From: CAZKRU01 sp964555235
GTDB taxonomy: Bacteria; Verrucomicrobiota; Verrucomicrobiia; Methylacidiphilales; CAMAQI01
Reading direction: 5' to 3'
DNA length: 64,000 nucleotides
Assembly (NCBI GenBank): GCA_964555235.1
Contig: CAZKRU010000001.1
Coordinates: 1-64,000, forward strand
Program-made: the position numbers and the translations under genes
In this document: positions 52,473 through 61,471 of the stretch, piece after piece
How positions within the stretch are numbered: position 1 is the first letter of the stretch
Layout: each line of letters opens with the position of its first letter
The notes under the pieces: model-generated
Told to the model about the DNA's origin: nothing
Database searches by the model: none
The model's input: only the letters and a program-made list of their open reading frames with translations

Positions 52473-54455
52473 TTAGAATTCGTAAATCCGGACATCAAAT
52501 TTTTTGAAAGTATCCTTGAATACATTGCCGGTTGGCTGAAGACTTCTTCCCTCGGCAGGCACCAAAACCTGCAGCACTGGATTCCCTCCAATCGTGAAGG
52601 TGGCTTCCCCTTCTGCATCTCCATTGTTAGCCACAAACAGATACCGCTTCGTTCCCACCCGCTTGACCAGCAGATGCAGCCATTCCGGATTTTCAGGAAT
52701 GCAATCCACCGTTACTTGTGGCGTTGAAAGCTGAGAAAGTAAGGCCGGCGCCGCCTGATCAATCTCTGCGGCAATCGCCTTGAGGTCCTCCCACTCCTGC
52801 TGCTTTTGAGCCATCGTGGCACCCTTTTGATTCCAAACATCAAACCATGAATAAAACAGAATGCCTGTCGCCCCTTCACAAATCGCCTGCCAGGACATAC
52901 TTCTCATTTCCGCATAGGTGGGAGGACGCGAATTGGTTCCGCCAATCCCATAGTTGGCCAAATTAAACGCCTGGATCACCTGCCACATCGGCCGGGCTTT
53001 GCCCACCTGCTTAAACGTCTCGATCGTCCAATCGGCCGCCATCGACGCCGGCTTGGTGGTCACCGGATAGGGATCCGATCCGATCACATCAAACGCTTTG
53101 ATATAATCCGCCGTTGCCGGAGGATTGGTTAATACCATCCAGCTCGGATGATCCGGGTCATCTTCCATCACCCAGCGCTGATGGGCTTCCATTGCCGGTA
53201 TAAACGATTCCGTCAGTTCATCATTCAAATACCAGGTCAACAGCGCGGGGTGCGACCGGAAATTCCGGATCAGCTGCCGAACCACCGTTTCCTCCGTCGC
53301 CTTGCTCGTAATGGTCTTCGGGCACCACGGAGAGCCAAAATAATGATCTTTCAGCGAAAAGATCACCTTGATCCCGTAGCTCTGCGCCGCATCCAACTGT
53401 GTCTGTCCCGGAACCCAGTAAGGCATCAGACAGTTGAATTTGCTGTCCGCATAGAGCCTTAAATCATCCGTGATTCCATTTCCTTCATTAATGCCATTGC
53501 AATACATCCCGATCGGAAAAAAAGGCTTTCCATCCACCTGCAGACGTCGGTTGACATCAATGGCCACCTTCGGCGCAAAGGTATCCGCCATCCGCACCAC
53601 TTCATGTCGGCTTTCCGATAAAATATTTCCTGCCGTATCTTTCAGATAGACAACCGCCGTGTAATTTCCAGGGGTCAGATCCGTCGAGGGCATCACGACG
53701 TGATATTCATTCTGGATGGCTTTGACACCGGGCGCCGTCGCCGGATGCAACAATCCCCCGGAGTCATCGAGCAGTTCCCCGGAGAGCCTGACCCCCGAAG
53801 CCTTGAGGTTGTAGTCCGCTAAATTCAAAAGGGCGCGCACCCGGATTTTTTCAGGTCCGCTGGCGGTAATTCGGCCTCGATACATCGGAGCCGTCATCAA
53901 GGTCTGCAACACAGGTTCAACCCGTCTCACCAGCTGAACATCATCAAACCAGGCCACTCCCACCCCCCCTTTTTGCACATAGCAAGTCACCGAGCATCCA
54001 TTGGCCTCCACCGGCAAGCGCACCAATCCCGATACATACGTCCAATTTTTGGTTCCCTTGACTCCATCAAGATAAACCCCATTCATATAGTTTCCCGCCC
54101 GATCCCTCCACTCGACGCAAATGGTGGCATTCTTATACAGAAGCCCCTCGGTTTTGATCCATCCCCCCACCTGGTAGGTCACCCCGCCGGGAACATCCAC
54201 AAACTGGGAGCAAAGCTCATAGCGTGTTTTGAGTGTGTTGGAATATTTGAGCGATCCGGATCCCGCATGAGAGACCCCGTCATCCCGAGAATAAACCACG
54301 TTGGATCCCGTCCAACTCAGAGGAATCGGACCTCCGTTTTCAAAACTATGATTAAGCAGACTGTTGGGAACAACAGGAGCCGGTAATTCCGCTAAGGCAA
54401 AAAGGGCAAACATTTGAAGAAATACAAGAACTCGAACGCATCTTCCGGGAATCAT
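52473..54455 (-). CDS. Secreted clan GH-A-like protein with N-terminal carbohydrate-binding domain
   Basis: 660 aa from ATG 54455, which has AAAGGA 7 nt upstream; the frame is open to 54527 but that ATG lies in the operator. Signal peptide 1-22 (ALFALA-EL). A CBM4/9-like domain (about 28-185: NHSFENG, GGWIKTEGLL, AWFDDVQLV), a beta-sandwich (about 195-285), then a TIM-barrel-like region starting QVDGKPFFPIGMYCNG. The strand-4 motif ALLTWYLNDEL gives a possible acid/base Glu, but I see no clear nucleophile Glu; the expected strand reads MWQVIQAF. Activity therefore uncertain. First gene of the operon with esterase, enolase-superfamily enzyme and MFS. Confidence 0.8.
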   Translation of the reverse strand: MIPGRCVRVLVFLQMFALFALAELPAPVVPNSLLNHSFENGGPIPLSWTGSNVVYSRDDGVSHAGSGSLKYSNTLKTRYELCSQFVDVPGGVTYQVGGWIKTEGLLYKNATICVEWRDRAGNYMNGVYLDGVKGTKNWTYVSGLVRLPVEANGCSVTCYVQKGGVGVAWFDDVQLVRRVEPVLQTLMTAPMYRGRITASGPEKIRVRALLNLADYNLKASGVRLSGELLDDSGGLLHPATAPGVKAIQNEYHVVMPSTDLTPGNYTAVVYLKDTAGNILSESRHEVVRMADTFAPKVAIDVNRRLQVDGKPFFPIGMYCNGINEGNGITDDLRLYADSKFNCLMPYWVPGQTQLDAAQSYGIKVIFSLKDHYFGSPWCPKTITSKATEETVVRQLIRNFRSHPALLTWYLNDELTESFIPAMEAHQRWVMEDDPDHPSWMVLTNPPATADYIKAFDVIGSDPYPVTTKPASMAADWTIETFKQVGKARPMWQVIQAFNLANYGIGGTNSRPPTYAEMRSMSWQAICEGATGILFYSWFDVWNQKGATMAQKQQEWEDLKAIAAEIDQAAPALLSQLSTPQVTVDCIPENPEWLHLLVKRVGTKRYLFVANNGDAEGEATFTIGGNPVLQVLVPAEGRSLQPTGNVFKDTFKKFDVRIYEF

Positions 54456-54519
54456 AGAGGAGTCCTTTTGTTGCAACTTAAGATGAGTTTGCGAGAAAAA
54501 CCCAACGCAGTCAATATTA

Positions 54520-54535
54520 ACTATCATATGATAAT
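54520..54535. promoter_or_regulatory. Operator-like palindrome upstream of GH-A operon
   Basis: ACTATCATATGATAAT, 15 of 16 to the consensus and symmetric over 12 bp. It is 65 bp upstream of the GH-A-like start, so it can control the whole 54.5-49.1 kb operon. Confidence 0.65.
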
Positions 54536-54557
54536 TTATTCTGTTTTTCGTGATTAT

Positions 54558-54596
54558 CCCCGGCCTTGACGGTTTTTTAACCGTGCAAGACCGGGG
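54558..54596 (-). terminator. Strong stem-loop after the second S8 protease
   Basis: CCCCGG (54558-54563) with CCGGGG (54591-54596), CTTG with CAAG, CGGTT with AACCG around a TTTT loop: almost continuous 15-bp stem. A T-rich stretch (TTGTTTGTTTTG) follows on the plus strand rather than on the minus strand, yet no plus-strand gene ends here; it lies 39 bp after the protease stop and probably ends that transcript. Confidence 0.6.
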
Positions 54597-54634
54597 AGGA
54601 TTGTTTGTTTTGACTTACTATTGGATTTCCAATT

Positions 54635-57490
54635 TTACTGGGTCAAAGAGAACCCGTCCACCGTGGTCGTGAACGTATTGGTAATCGCTGGCGTCCAATC
54701 GGGATCATCATAGTGAACCAACCCCGAGCCACAGGTCGCCACCCCAACAAAGATCTTGTTGGAGAGATCAACCGTAACCGTTTCACCCACTTGCTTCCAA
54801 GTCACTCCATCTACGGACAGGTAAGAGGTGAATTGATTTCCCTCACGCACCAACCGGAGCCATTGAGGCTCGACATCCACCGGTCTGAATGTTTTGCCAT
54901 TAGCCACCTGCTGATCCGCACCCCAGACGCTGCGATGAAACATCCGCCCGCCCATATAGCCACTCCAGCTGGACCCCAAATAACGGGCTGAGCTTTTGAT
55001 CGCCACGCCAACGCATTTATCGAGCCCAAGAGCGGATTCCCGCGCCATCAGACCAACGTTACCGTAATTATCCGTACGGATTCCACTCGATGTATTAACC
55101 GTTTTCCAGCTGGTCACTCGAACTTTCATGTCAAAGTTGCCCTCAATATACCGGCAGTTGAAGTAGAAGTCATCGCCACTTCCTCCACTCGAATTGGTAT
55201 ATCCGCCGCCCATCGTGGAGAGGGTGCCGGAGCCTGTTGATTCATTCATGACTCCCGAAACATCGCCAATCTGCCCAACATTCAGGGCATTCCATCCGTA
55301 GATGCGATAAACGGAAAGATTGATGTTCCCAGCTTCACCGCCGTAACCATCCACGGCAATCTGGTAGGTGACTCCCCCTTGAAGTGAAACAATTAACTGA
55401 CTCTGACGTAACACTCCATCCTGGATATCATCATTCTCCGCGACCAGTTGCAGAGCCGAGAGACTCCCGCCGGTATAGATCGAAAGAAGCGTATCGAAAT
55501 TCGATCCGTTCGTATCGATGATATAGTCGCCCGAAACCGGAGCTGTCCAAGAATACCAGACCGAATGAATTCCCCCTCCACCAGGGAACTGGGGCTCACC
55601 GGCTTCCGTAGTTGCCGCTGCATTGGTCCCGGTGGTCGCAAATCGATCTCCACTCAGAATCATTCGATTCGCAAAGCTGTCATTCGCCGGAGGAACCCCA
55701 ACGGTCACCAAAGCCATCCCTGTCACCCCTCCCACCCCATCCACTGCGATTTTGTAGATCGTATCCTTAACCGCATTGAAGTTCACAGAGCTGGTCACCC
55801 CACCGCTCGGGTCGTTATCGTTGGCCGCGATGAGCTGATACGGTCTGCTCGCGGTTCCTTTTTTGTAAAGGCCGAGAACGGTATCAAAGGTACTCCCCTT
55901 GGTGTTAACATAAGCAACCCCCGTTGCCGGCGCTTTCCAGAGGAACCAGACCGAGTGACCCCCGGCTTGACCCGCAATCGCCGGCTCACCCGATTCCTTG
56001 GTCGCCTCGCCTGTCGCCACGCGTGTCGTGATCCCGTTCACCGAACCGAGATTCATTGGAGCATTATGGTCATCATTGATCGGACGAAAATCCGTGGATT
56101 TCAGTGCGTTCAAGACATTCAGCTCCCCCGTCTGACAATAGCGATCGAGATAACCGGAGGGGACCGCGCCACGAAGCATCCGGTTGATCAGCTTCTGATA
56201 GGACTCATTCGGAAACTGCGCTTTCATCAACGCAAAGGTTCCCGTGACATGAGGGGCAGCCATCGAACTTCCACTGCAGAACAGATAGGCGGAATCCGAT
56301 GCCGTTCCTGTCGAATAGATATTTTCGCCCGGAGCAAAGAGATTCACCGCTCCCATGCCGTAATTCGAAAAATAGGATTTCTGACCCTTGAGATTCATGG
56401 ATCCCACCGTCACAATATTTTCCAGCATATAGTCGCCTGGATACGATCTCCGAAGATCGAGATTTGTCTCACTATTCCCCGCGGCAACGACCACAATAAT
56501 CCCTTGATCACGACAAGCCCCGATCGCATCGCGCAGAGCCTGAGAGTAACCGGCACCACCCCAACTGCAATTGATCGCTTGAGCTCCCATTTTTCGAGCA
56601 TATTCGATTCCCTCAATATTATCAGAAACATAAGACCTTCCATTCGAATCAAAGGTCTTTACCGCCATCAGCTGTACCTTCCAGGCCACGCCAGCAATCC
56701 CTACTCCGTTATTGGCCACCGCACCAATGATTCCCGCGCAATGGGTTCCATGGAAATGATCTCCCATACAATTCCCGGCATTTGGACTCTTCGGGTCCAC
56801 CAGACAATTGACCCCATAAAAGTCATCCACATAGCCATTCCCGTCATCATCAACCCCATTCCCAGGAATTTCCTTTGTATTTTTCCACATGTTGCCCGCC
56901 AGATCCTGGTGTGTGTAGCGAATCCCGGTATCCACCACCGCCACCACCACGGATTCTGCCGAGTTACGAATATCCCAAGCTTCGGGAGCATCGACATCTC
57001 GATCCACAATTCCAGTCCGACTTTCTCCACTTCCCTCGTCAAACACCGTTTGTCCGATGTTATGGAGGCCCCACTGCTTCAGATATTCACCATCGTTCGG
57101 AATGGCGCTCAAAGAGATCGCATAGTCCACCTCCGCATACTCCACCGATGGATCCTTACGCAGACGGGCTAGAACCACTTCAGGCTTTTCTCCCTTTGCC
57201 GTCTCCAACAGCTGAATTCCCAGACGACGTGAAAGCATTTTCTTGCTTTTGGTTTGATGGCGCGCATTCACAGACGCCACCTTGGCATCGGTCGCCTGAG
57301 CCGTTTCCCCCGCCACCCGCTTATACTTCACAATGAAGTGATTTTCACGAAGTGGCATAGGAGCCTCGGATTCGGCCGAAAGACCTTCAATTGGGGACCC
57401 CGAATTCGCCAATTGGGCAGAAAGCGGCATCGCCAGCATTAGCCATCCCATCAAGACTCCTGAAATTATCATATGGTAATTAATCTTCAT
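54635..57490 (-). CDS. Secreted subtilisin-like protease (S8) with PPC-like and C-terminal lectin-like domains
   Basis: 951 aa. Start at 57490 has AGGA 7 nt upstream; codons 4-9 lie in the regulatory palindrome. Signal peptide 7-26, propeptide about 45-125, S8 domain with D187 (VDTGIRYTH), H247 (HGTHCAG), S409 (GSSMAAP). Two PPC-like repeats (about 480-600 and 605-730; SVWFLW, SVWYSW), then about 200 residues like DUF1349/concanavalin-type domains (NFDMKVRVTSW, WLRLVREGNQFTSYLSVDG). Paralogous to the 22184-24406 protease through the PPC repeats, but with the extra C-terminal module. Role: enzyme maturation or attack on algal protein. Confidence 0.92.
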   Translation of the reverse strand: MKINYHMIISGVLMGWLMLAMPLSAQLANSGSPIEGLSAESEAPMPLRENHFIVKYKRVAGETAQATDAKVASVNARHQTKSKKMLSRRLGIQLLETAKGEKPEVVLARLRKDPSVEYAEVDYAISLSAIPNDGEYLKQWGLHNIGQTVFDEGSGESRTGIVDRDVDAPEAWDIRNSAESVVVAVVDTGIRYTHQDLAGNMWKNTKEIPGNGVDDDGNGYVDDFYGVNCLVDPKSPNAGNCMGDHFHGTHCAGIIGAVANNGVGIAGVAWKVQLMAVKTFDSNGRSYVSDNIEGIEYARKMGAQAINCSWGGAGYSQALRDAIGACRDQGIIVVVAAGNSETNLDLRRSYPGDYMLENIVTVGSMNLKGQKSYFSNYGMGAVNLFAPGENIYSTGTASDSAYLFCSGSSMAAPHVTGTFALMKAQFPNESYQKLINRMLRGAVPSGYLDRYCQTGELNVLNALKSTDFRPINDDHNAPMNLGSVNGITTRVATGEATKESGEPAIAGQAGGHSVWFLWKAPATGVAYVNTKGSTFDTVLGLYKKGTASRPYQLIAANDNDPSGGVTSSVNFNAVKDTIYKIAVDGVGGVTGMALVTVGVPPANDSFANRMILSGDRFATTGTNAAATTEAGEPQFPGGGGIHSVWYSWTAPVSGDYIIDTNGSNFDTLLSIYTGGSLSALQLVAENDDIQDGVLRQSQLIVSLQGGVTYQIAVDGYGGEAGNINLSVYRIYGWNALNVGQIGDVSGVMNESTGSGTLSTMGGGYTNSSGGSGDDFYFNCRYIEGNFDMKVRVTSWKTVNTSSGIRTDNYGNVGLMARESALGLDKCVGVAIKSSARYLGSSWSGYMGGRMFHRSVWGADQQVANGKTFRPVDVEPQWLRLVREGNQFTSYLSVDGVTWKQVGETVTVDLSNKIFVGVATCGSGLVHYDDPDWTPAITNTFTTTVDGFSLTQ
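57465..57480. promoter_or_regulatory. Operator-like palindrome inside the start of S8 protease 2
   Basis: ATTATCATATGGTAAT, 15 of 16. It overlaps codons 4-9 of the protease, a position where a bound repressor would block elongation rather than initiation. Confidence 0.6.
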
Positions 57491-57585
57491 ACTTTTGTCC
57501 TATTTTTGTTGCTTGGGTTTTTAAAATTGCAATGACTTCGTTCAAGAAATAACAAAAAAACGGATTCGGTCAATAAATATATTTT

Positions 57586-57601
57586 TTTATCATATAGTAA
57601 T
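57586..57601. promoter_or_regulatory. Operator-like site in the S8/GH36 divergent gap
   Basis: TTTATCATATAGTAAT, 13 of 16. The 308-bp gap 57491-57798 between the divergent protease and GH36 genes has three such sites including those at its edges; I see no gene in it that I trust. Confidence 0.5.
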
Positions 57602-57790
57602 GAAGCCCTCCCTCAACTCCTCCCAGCGCCCCTGCGAGATTTAAAAAATCAGGAACGAGGAGCCCCTCAAAAAACGACGGAGGAAGCGAGAACTCCGGAT
57701 TTGGCGAGAGAAAAGATCCACCGATCATCCCGCCGACTCGAAAGAAATGGTGAGATAAAAAATCTTTTCTAAGCTGCATTATCTGATATT

Positions 57791-57806
57791 GTTTTCATAT
57801 GGTAAA
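57791..57806. promoter_or_regulatory. Operator-like site over the GH36 start codon
   Basis: GTTTTCATATGGTAAA, 12 of 16, with the GH36 ATG (57799-57801) forming the right half of CATATG. Confidence 0.4.
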
Positions 57807-59772
57807 TTCCTCCCACTTTCCTTTCCTCGCACTCAACCGCAACAGCCAAACCCGACGACAGCGCGCCCCCCAGGGCGACTGGATCCATGTTCGGAAGGAT
57901 TTCAACTCAACAAAAACCTCCCGACTTTTTTCTCTTCCCCCCTCCTGTCGTTGGATGGCGCTGCGACGAACCAATCTCTACTGGATGCAACCCGCATTTG
58001 GCTCCGCCCTCGATACAATCCCCCCAGAGACTCAATTTCTTCTTTTCCAACAAAAGAAGACCTACACCCTTTTTTTGCCGCTCATCGAAGGAGATCTGCG
58101 CGCGACCCTGAAAGGAAATGGCCCTCACGTGGAGATCGCCTTTGACGGGGCACTTCCCGACTCAGTACCAAAATCAATGCGCGCCCTCTACATGGCCTCC
58201 GGTCGCGAGCCTTTTACACTGATCCGCGACTCCATGAGCACGCTTTCGAGAGAGATGAAGTCATTCCGGCTCCGTGAAGAGAAGCCGGCTCCGGAATTTC
58301 AAGATTACTTCGGCTGGTGTACCTGGAACGCCTTCTACGACAAAGTCGATGAGCGAAAAATGGACGCCGGACTTCAATCGTGGAAAAAGGGCCGTTTCAT
58401 TCCCAGCCTCGTTCTCCTCGATGACGGATGGCTCGATCGCAAGGTCGATCTCCTCAACGATTTTCCCGCCGACAAAAAAAAGTTTCCCCGAGGCCTCGCT
58501 TCGCCCGCCCGAATGCTAAAAGAGAAATATGGAGTCAAGCGATTCGGAATCTGGCACGCCTTTCAGGGCTACTGGGCCGGATTAAATCCAGACGGGGCCC
58601 TGGCCAAACGCTACCGGACGACCCCCAATCAGGGAAAAATGCGACCGTGGGAGAAAGAAAATGAGAAAGTCATGGAATTAAACCTCGTTCATCCCGACGA
58701 GATCTATCGCTTTTATCATGAATTTTATCGTTACCTCAAAAGTCAGGGCGTAGAGATGGTTAAAGTCGACGGACAATCGTCACTTGAAGTTTTTTGTCGA
58801 AATGTTCTAGGGCGAGTCAGCGCCATGCGCGCCTATCAGGAGGCATTCCAAAGCGCCGGCGCTTCCGCTTTCGGATCAAACCTCCTTCACTGTATGTCCC
58901 ACAGCAGCGACGTGATTTATCACTCAAATCTCTCCAACTGCATCCGCAATTCAGACGATTATTTTCCCCAAAAAGAGAATTCCGCACAACAGCTTCACCT
59001 TCAAATAAACGCCTACAATGCCCTCTGGATCAGCCAAGTGGCAGTTCCGGATTGGGATATGTTTCAAAGCCATCATCCTCATTCCTCCTACCATGCTGCC
59101 GCCCGCGCCATCAGCGGCGGACCGATTTATGTCTCAGATAAACCAGGAAAACAGAACTTCCGCCTCCTCGAAAAACTCGTCTGGTTTGAAAATGGAGACA
59201 CCCGAACCCTCCAATGCCCTAATCCGGCATTGGTCACTCGCGATCGACTGATGACCGATTGCACCCAAGAGCCCAAGCTCTTAAAAATCTTTAATCAGGT
59301 CCACGGAATCGGACTCCTCGGATTTTTTCACACAAATAAATCGGGAGACCGAATTCAGGACTCATTCAAACCGACGGATGTCGAGAATCTCAAGGGAGCT
59401 CTGTTTGCCGTCTGGCGACATCGGGCTGAGACCTTGGAAATCCTCACTCGCCGACAAGCCTCCAAGCAAATTTTAAAAAATACCGAGTGGGAACTTGCCA
59501 TCATCTCCCCAATCCATCACCAGACCGCAATCCTGGGGCTTTTGGACAAATATAATAGCCCCGCTGGAATTGAAAAAGTCGAGTCGTCCAAAAGCTGTCT
59601 TAAATTCGAAACGAAAGACGGAGGAAGAGTCGGCATTTATTGTCGCCATAAACCCCTCCAATTGATGCTTAACGGCTGTAAAACAACGTTCAACTATCAT
59701 CCCAAAACAGGACTTCTTGTCATTTCACTTCCTAAGCGAAAATCATCCACGGTAGTCGTGATACTAAAATAA
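57799..59772 (+). CDS. GH36-family alpha-galactosidase/raffinose-synthase-like enzyme
   Basis: 657 aa. Diagnostic blocks: DYFGWCTWNAFYDKVDERKM, SLVLLDDGWLDRK, VKRFGIWHAFQGYW, VEMVKVDGQSSLEVF (nucleophile Asp in KVDGQ), QVAVPDWDMFQSHHPHSSYH. These are those of the Sip1/raffinose-synthase branch of GH36, retaining alpha-galactoside-active enzymes. No signal peptide. In this setting it may act on alpha-linked galactose units at the non-reducing end of galactan oligosaccharides (inference). ATG lies within an operator-like site with no Shine-Dalgarno; an in-frame TGA at 57784 rules out an earlier start. Confidence 0.88.
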   Translation: MVNSSHFPFLALNRNSQTRRQRAPQGDWIHVRKDFNSTKTSRLFSLPPSCRWMALRRTNLYWMQPAFGSALDTIPPETQFLLFQQKKTYTLFLPLIEGDLRATLKGNGPHVEIAFDGALPDSVPKSMRALYMASGREPFTLIRDSMSTLSREMKSFRLREEKPAPEFQDYFGWCTWNAFYDKVDERKMDAGLQSWKKGRFIPSLVLLDDGWLDRKVDLLNDFPADKKKFPRGLASPARMLKEKYGVKRFGIWHAFQGYWAGLNPDGALAKRYRTTPNQGKMRPWEKENEKVMELNLVHPDEIYRFYHEFYRYLKSQGVEMVKVDGQSSLEVFCRNVLGRVSAMRAYQEAFQSAGASAFGSNLLHCMSHSSDVIYHSNLSNCIRNSDDYFPQKENSAQQLHLQINAYNALWISQVAVPDWDMFQSHHPHSSYHAAARAISGGPIYVSDKPGKQNFRLLEKLVWFENGDTRTLQCPNPALVTRDRLMTDCTQEPKLLKIFNQVHGIGLLGFFHTNKSGDRIQDSFKPTDVENLKGALFAVWRHRAETLEILTRRQASKQILKNTEWELAIISPIHHQTAILGLLDKYNSPAGIEKVESSKSCLKFETKDGGRVGIYCRHKPLQLMLNGCKTTFNYHPKTGLLVISLPKRKSSTVVVILK

Positions 59773-60015
59773 ACGCGATTGGAACTTGAAGCCATTCCTT
59801 GCAAACGGATAGACCAAGAAAAGAAGGGCTCAAGAGATAATATTAGGAGTTGGAGTCCCCGTTACAAAAGCGACGAAAGAAACACTCCCGCGTTCAAAAT
59901 GACGAATAAAAATCGGTGTTTTAAAACCTCACTCATTGACTCTTAGTGTAACACGCAAGCCAATGATGGCAATTGCGCTATGATTGAAAATCCGAGTCCT
60001 CTTCCTACCTCCCTC

Positions 60016-60795
60016 TCAGCTTCCACCCCTATTCAATGGCTCCATAGGCGTCTCATCCGCAATTTTCTGCAACCGCTCCGCTTCTTCCTTTTTCAAGTCC
60101 GGCAATACCCCTTTTTTATTGATCTTCGGCCCCACAATCTGATGGGGCATTCCGACACTGGGCTGTCCAAAGAACGAACGGTAAAAAACACAGGCCGCCA
60201 AATATCCCCCATGCGTCGTTGGATGATGGCTATCCCGATACAACTGAAACGGAGGATTCTTCCCCGGCCCCATAAAAGCCAGCCAAGCGGGCCCCACTGG
60301 CACCACTCCCACATTCAACTCTTTTCCGAGCGAGGTGTAGGCCTCCTGAAGGGGAGCCATCTCCTCCTGCTTAATTTCCGTCGGCACCTGATTATAGACC
60401 GGCCAGGTCATATATAAAACCGTCTGAGCCCCGGCTTTTTTAATTTCTGCATCAAACATCCGGACATATTTGTTCATATCCTCCCGATGATCCTTCGGGT
60501 AGGTCGCCTTCTCCTGCAATACCACGTAATCCCATTTCTCACTCTTGATTTTCGCCAACGCCTCCCCTTTCTCCCAATGCTGCTGCAAACAGGATGCCCC
60601 GATTAAACTTGTAAAAAACTCAAACTCTCGCCCGGAGGATTTCGCCATCGCCGCAATGATCGGAGGAATCTCCCCCGCGCCAATGAGACTGTTCCCAATA
60701 AACATCACCTTGAGTTTTTTGGGAGCGGAATCCTCAGAATATCCCGAGAGCGGAAGAAGCCACAGGAGAAGCAATACGAACGATGTTATTTTCAT
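60016..60795 (-). CDS. Secreted SGNH hydrolase
   Basis: 259 aa with signal peptide 1-20. Nucleophile S36 in MFIGNSLIG, Gly/Asn blocks later, and the dyad in YRDSHHPTTHGGYL. Distantly related to the 24493-25584 enzyme at most; it lacks the N-terminal beta-sandwich. It likely deacylates a carbohydrate. 27 bp after the unknown secreted gene on the same strand. The convergent gap 59773-60015 contains nothing recognisable. Confidence 0.82.
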   Translation of the reverse strand: MKITSFVLLLLWLLPLSGYSEDSAPKKLKVMFIGNSLIGAGEIPPIIAAMAKSSGREFEFFTSLIGASCLQQHWEKGEALAKIKSEKWDYVVLQEKATYPKDHREDMNKYVRMFDAEIKKAGAQTVLYMTWPVYNQVPTEIKQEEMAPLQEAYTSLGKELNVGVVPVGPAWLAFMGPGKNPPFQLYRDSHHPTTHGGYLAACVFYRSFFGQPSVGMPHQIVGPKINKKGVLPDLKKEEAERLQKIADETPMEPLNRGGS

Positions 60796-60822
60796 GAATG
60801 TGATTTCGCCTAAAGTGAACGG

Positions 60823-61419
60823 TTATTCTGAAAAATCGACCGTGAACTGGGAGTTCGCAGGATTTTTTACAAAGTCACAACGCATCTGATAGACGAATTT
60901 TTTAGATCCCTTTGTCCGACTATCTTGCAGCCCAAACCAAGCAGCTGAGGTCTGAATACTGAAATGCGCTCCCATGGCGTCCGTAATCGTAATCCGACGA
61001 GGCTTGCCCTGTTCCAAATACTGATCATTACTCTCAATCGGAAAGGGAACCGCCTCTTTGCCAGCAATCGAATATTTTCCACCGAGATTAAATTTGGAGG
61101 GAAGATTGACCTGCCACTTAAAAGCCTTCGATCCTTCCGGAACGCCAGAGTAGGTAAAAGTGATTCTAGCACCATCAATTTTGGCATTGAGTTTCGCTCC
61201 ACACGGATAAGTGGCGTCACCCGTCGAAGGATCAAATGCGGGTTGCTCGATCTTCGTCTCCCCCAACATCAAATTAGGAACCGTCATCAGAAACTCTCCC
61301 ATTCCTGGAGCACTCAAAACGATTCCTTTTCCTCCGAATGAGAGCTGGGGAGATTCTGCAAAAAGAGAGCTTACCATTAAAGTAAAGCCGCCGATGACTG
61401 CCAGTAGTATTTGCTTCAT
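60823..61419 (-). CDS. Unknown secreted beta-rich protein
   Basis: 198 aa; AAGGA 8-9 nt before ATG; signal peptide 1-21 (SSLFA-ES). The mature part is beta-rich with Gly turns (LSFGGKGIVLSAPGMGEFLM, ARITFTYSGVPEGSKAFKWQ), ending in FTVDFSE. I do not recognise a family. It sits between the GH50-like enzyme and the SGNH hydrolase in a minus-strand run, so it may be an accessory carbohydrate-binding protein. Confidence 0.7.
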   Translation of the reverse strand: MKQILLAVIGGFTLMVSSLFAESPQLSFGGKGIVLSAPGMGEFLMTVPNLMLGETKIEQPAFDPSTGDATYPCGAKLNAKIDGARITFTYSGVPEGSKAFKWQVNLPSKFNLGGKYSIAGKEAVPFPIESNDQYLEQGKPRRITITDAMGAHFSIQTSAAWFGLQDSRTKGSKKFVYQMRCDFVKNPANSQFTVDFSE

Positions 61420-61471
61420 TTTATTTTCCTTGATTGTAATTGAGCTGTTATCTGACCTCGATCAAAACCGA

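Noticed and set aside
55448..57172. Long plus-strand ORF (574 aa) antisense to S8 protease 2
   Set aside because: Arg/His/Ile-rich translation is the shadow of the protease's codon bias; the opposite strand has an intact S8 triad and domains.
57570..57779. 69-aa minus-strand ORF in the divergent S8/GH36 gap
   Set aside because: No ribosome site, Gly/Phe-rich composition, and it overlaps an operator-like site; treated as intergenic.
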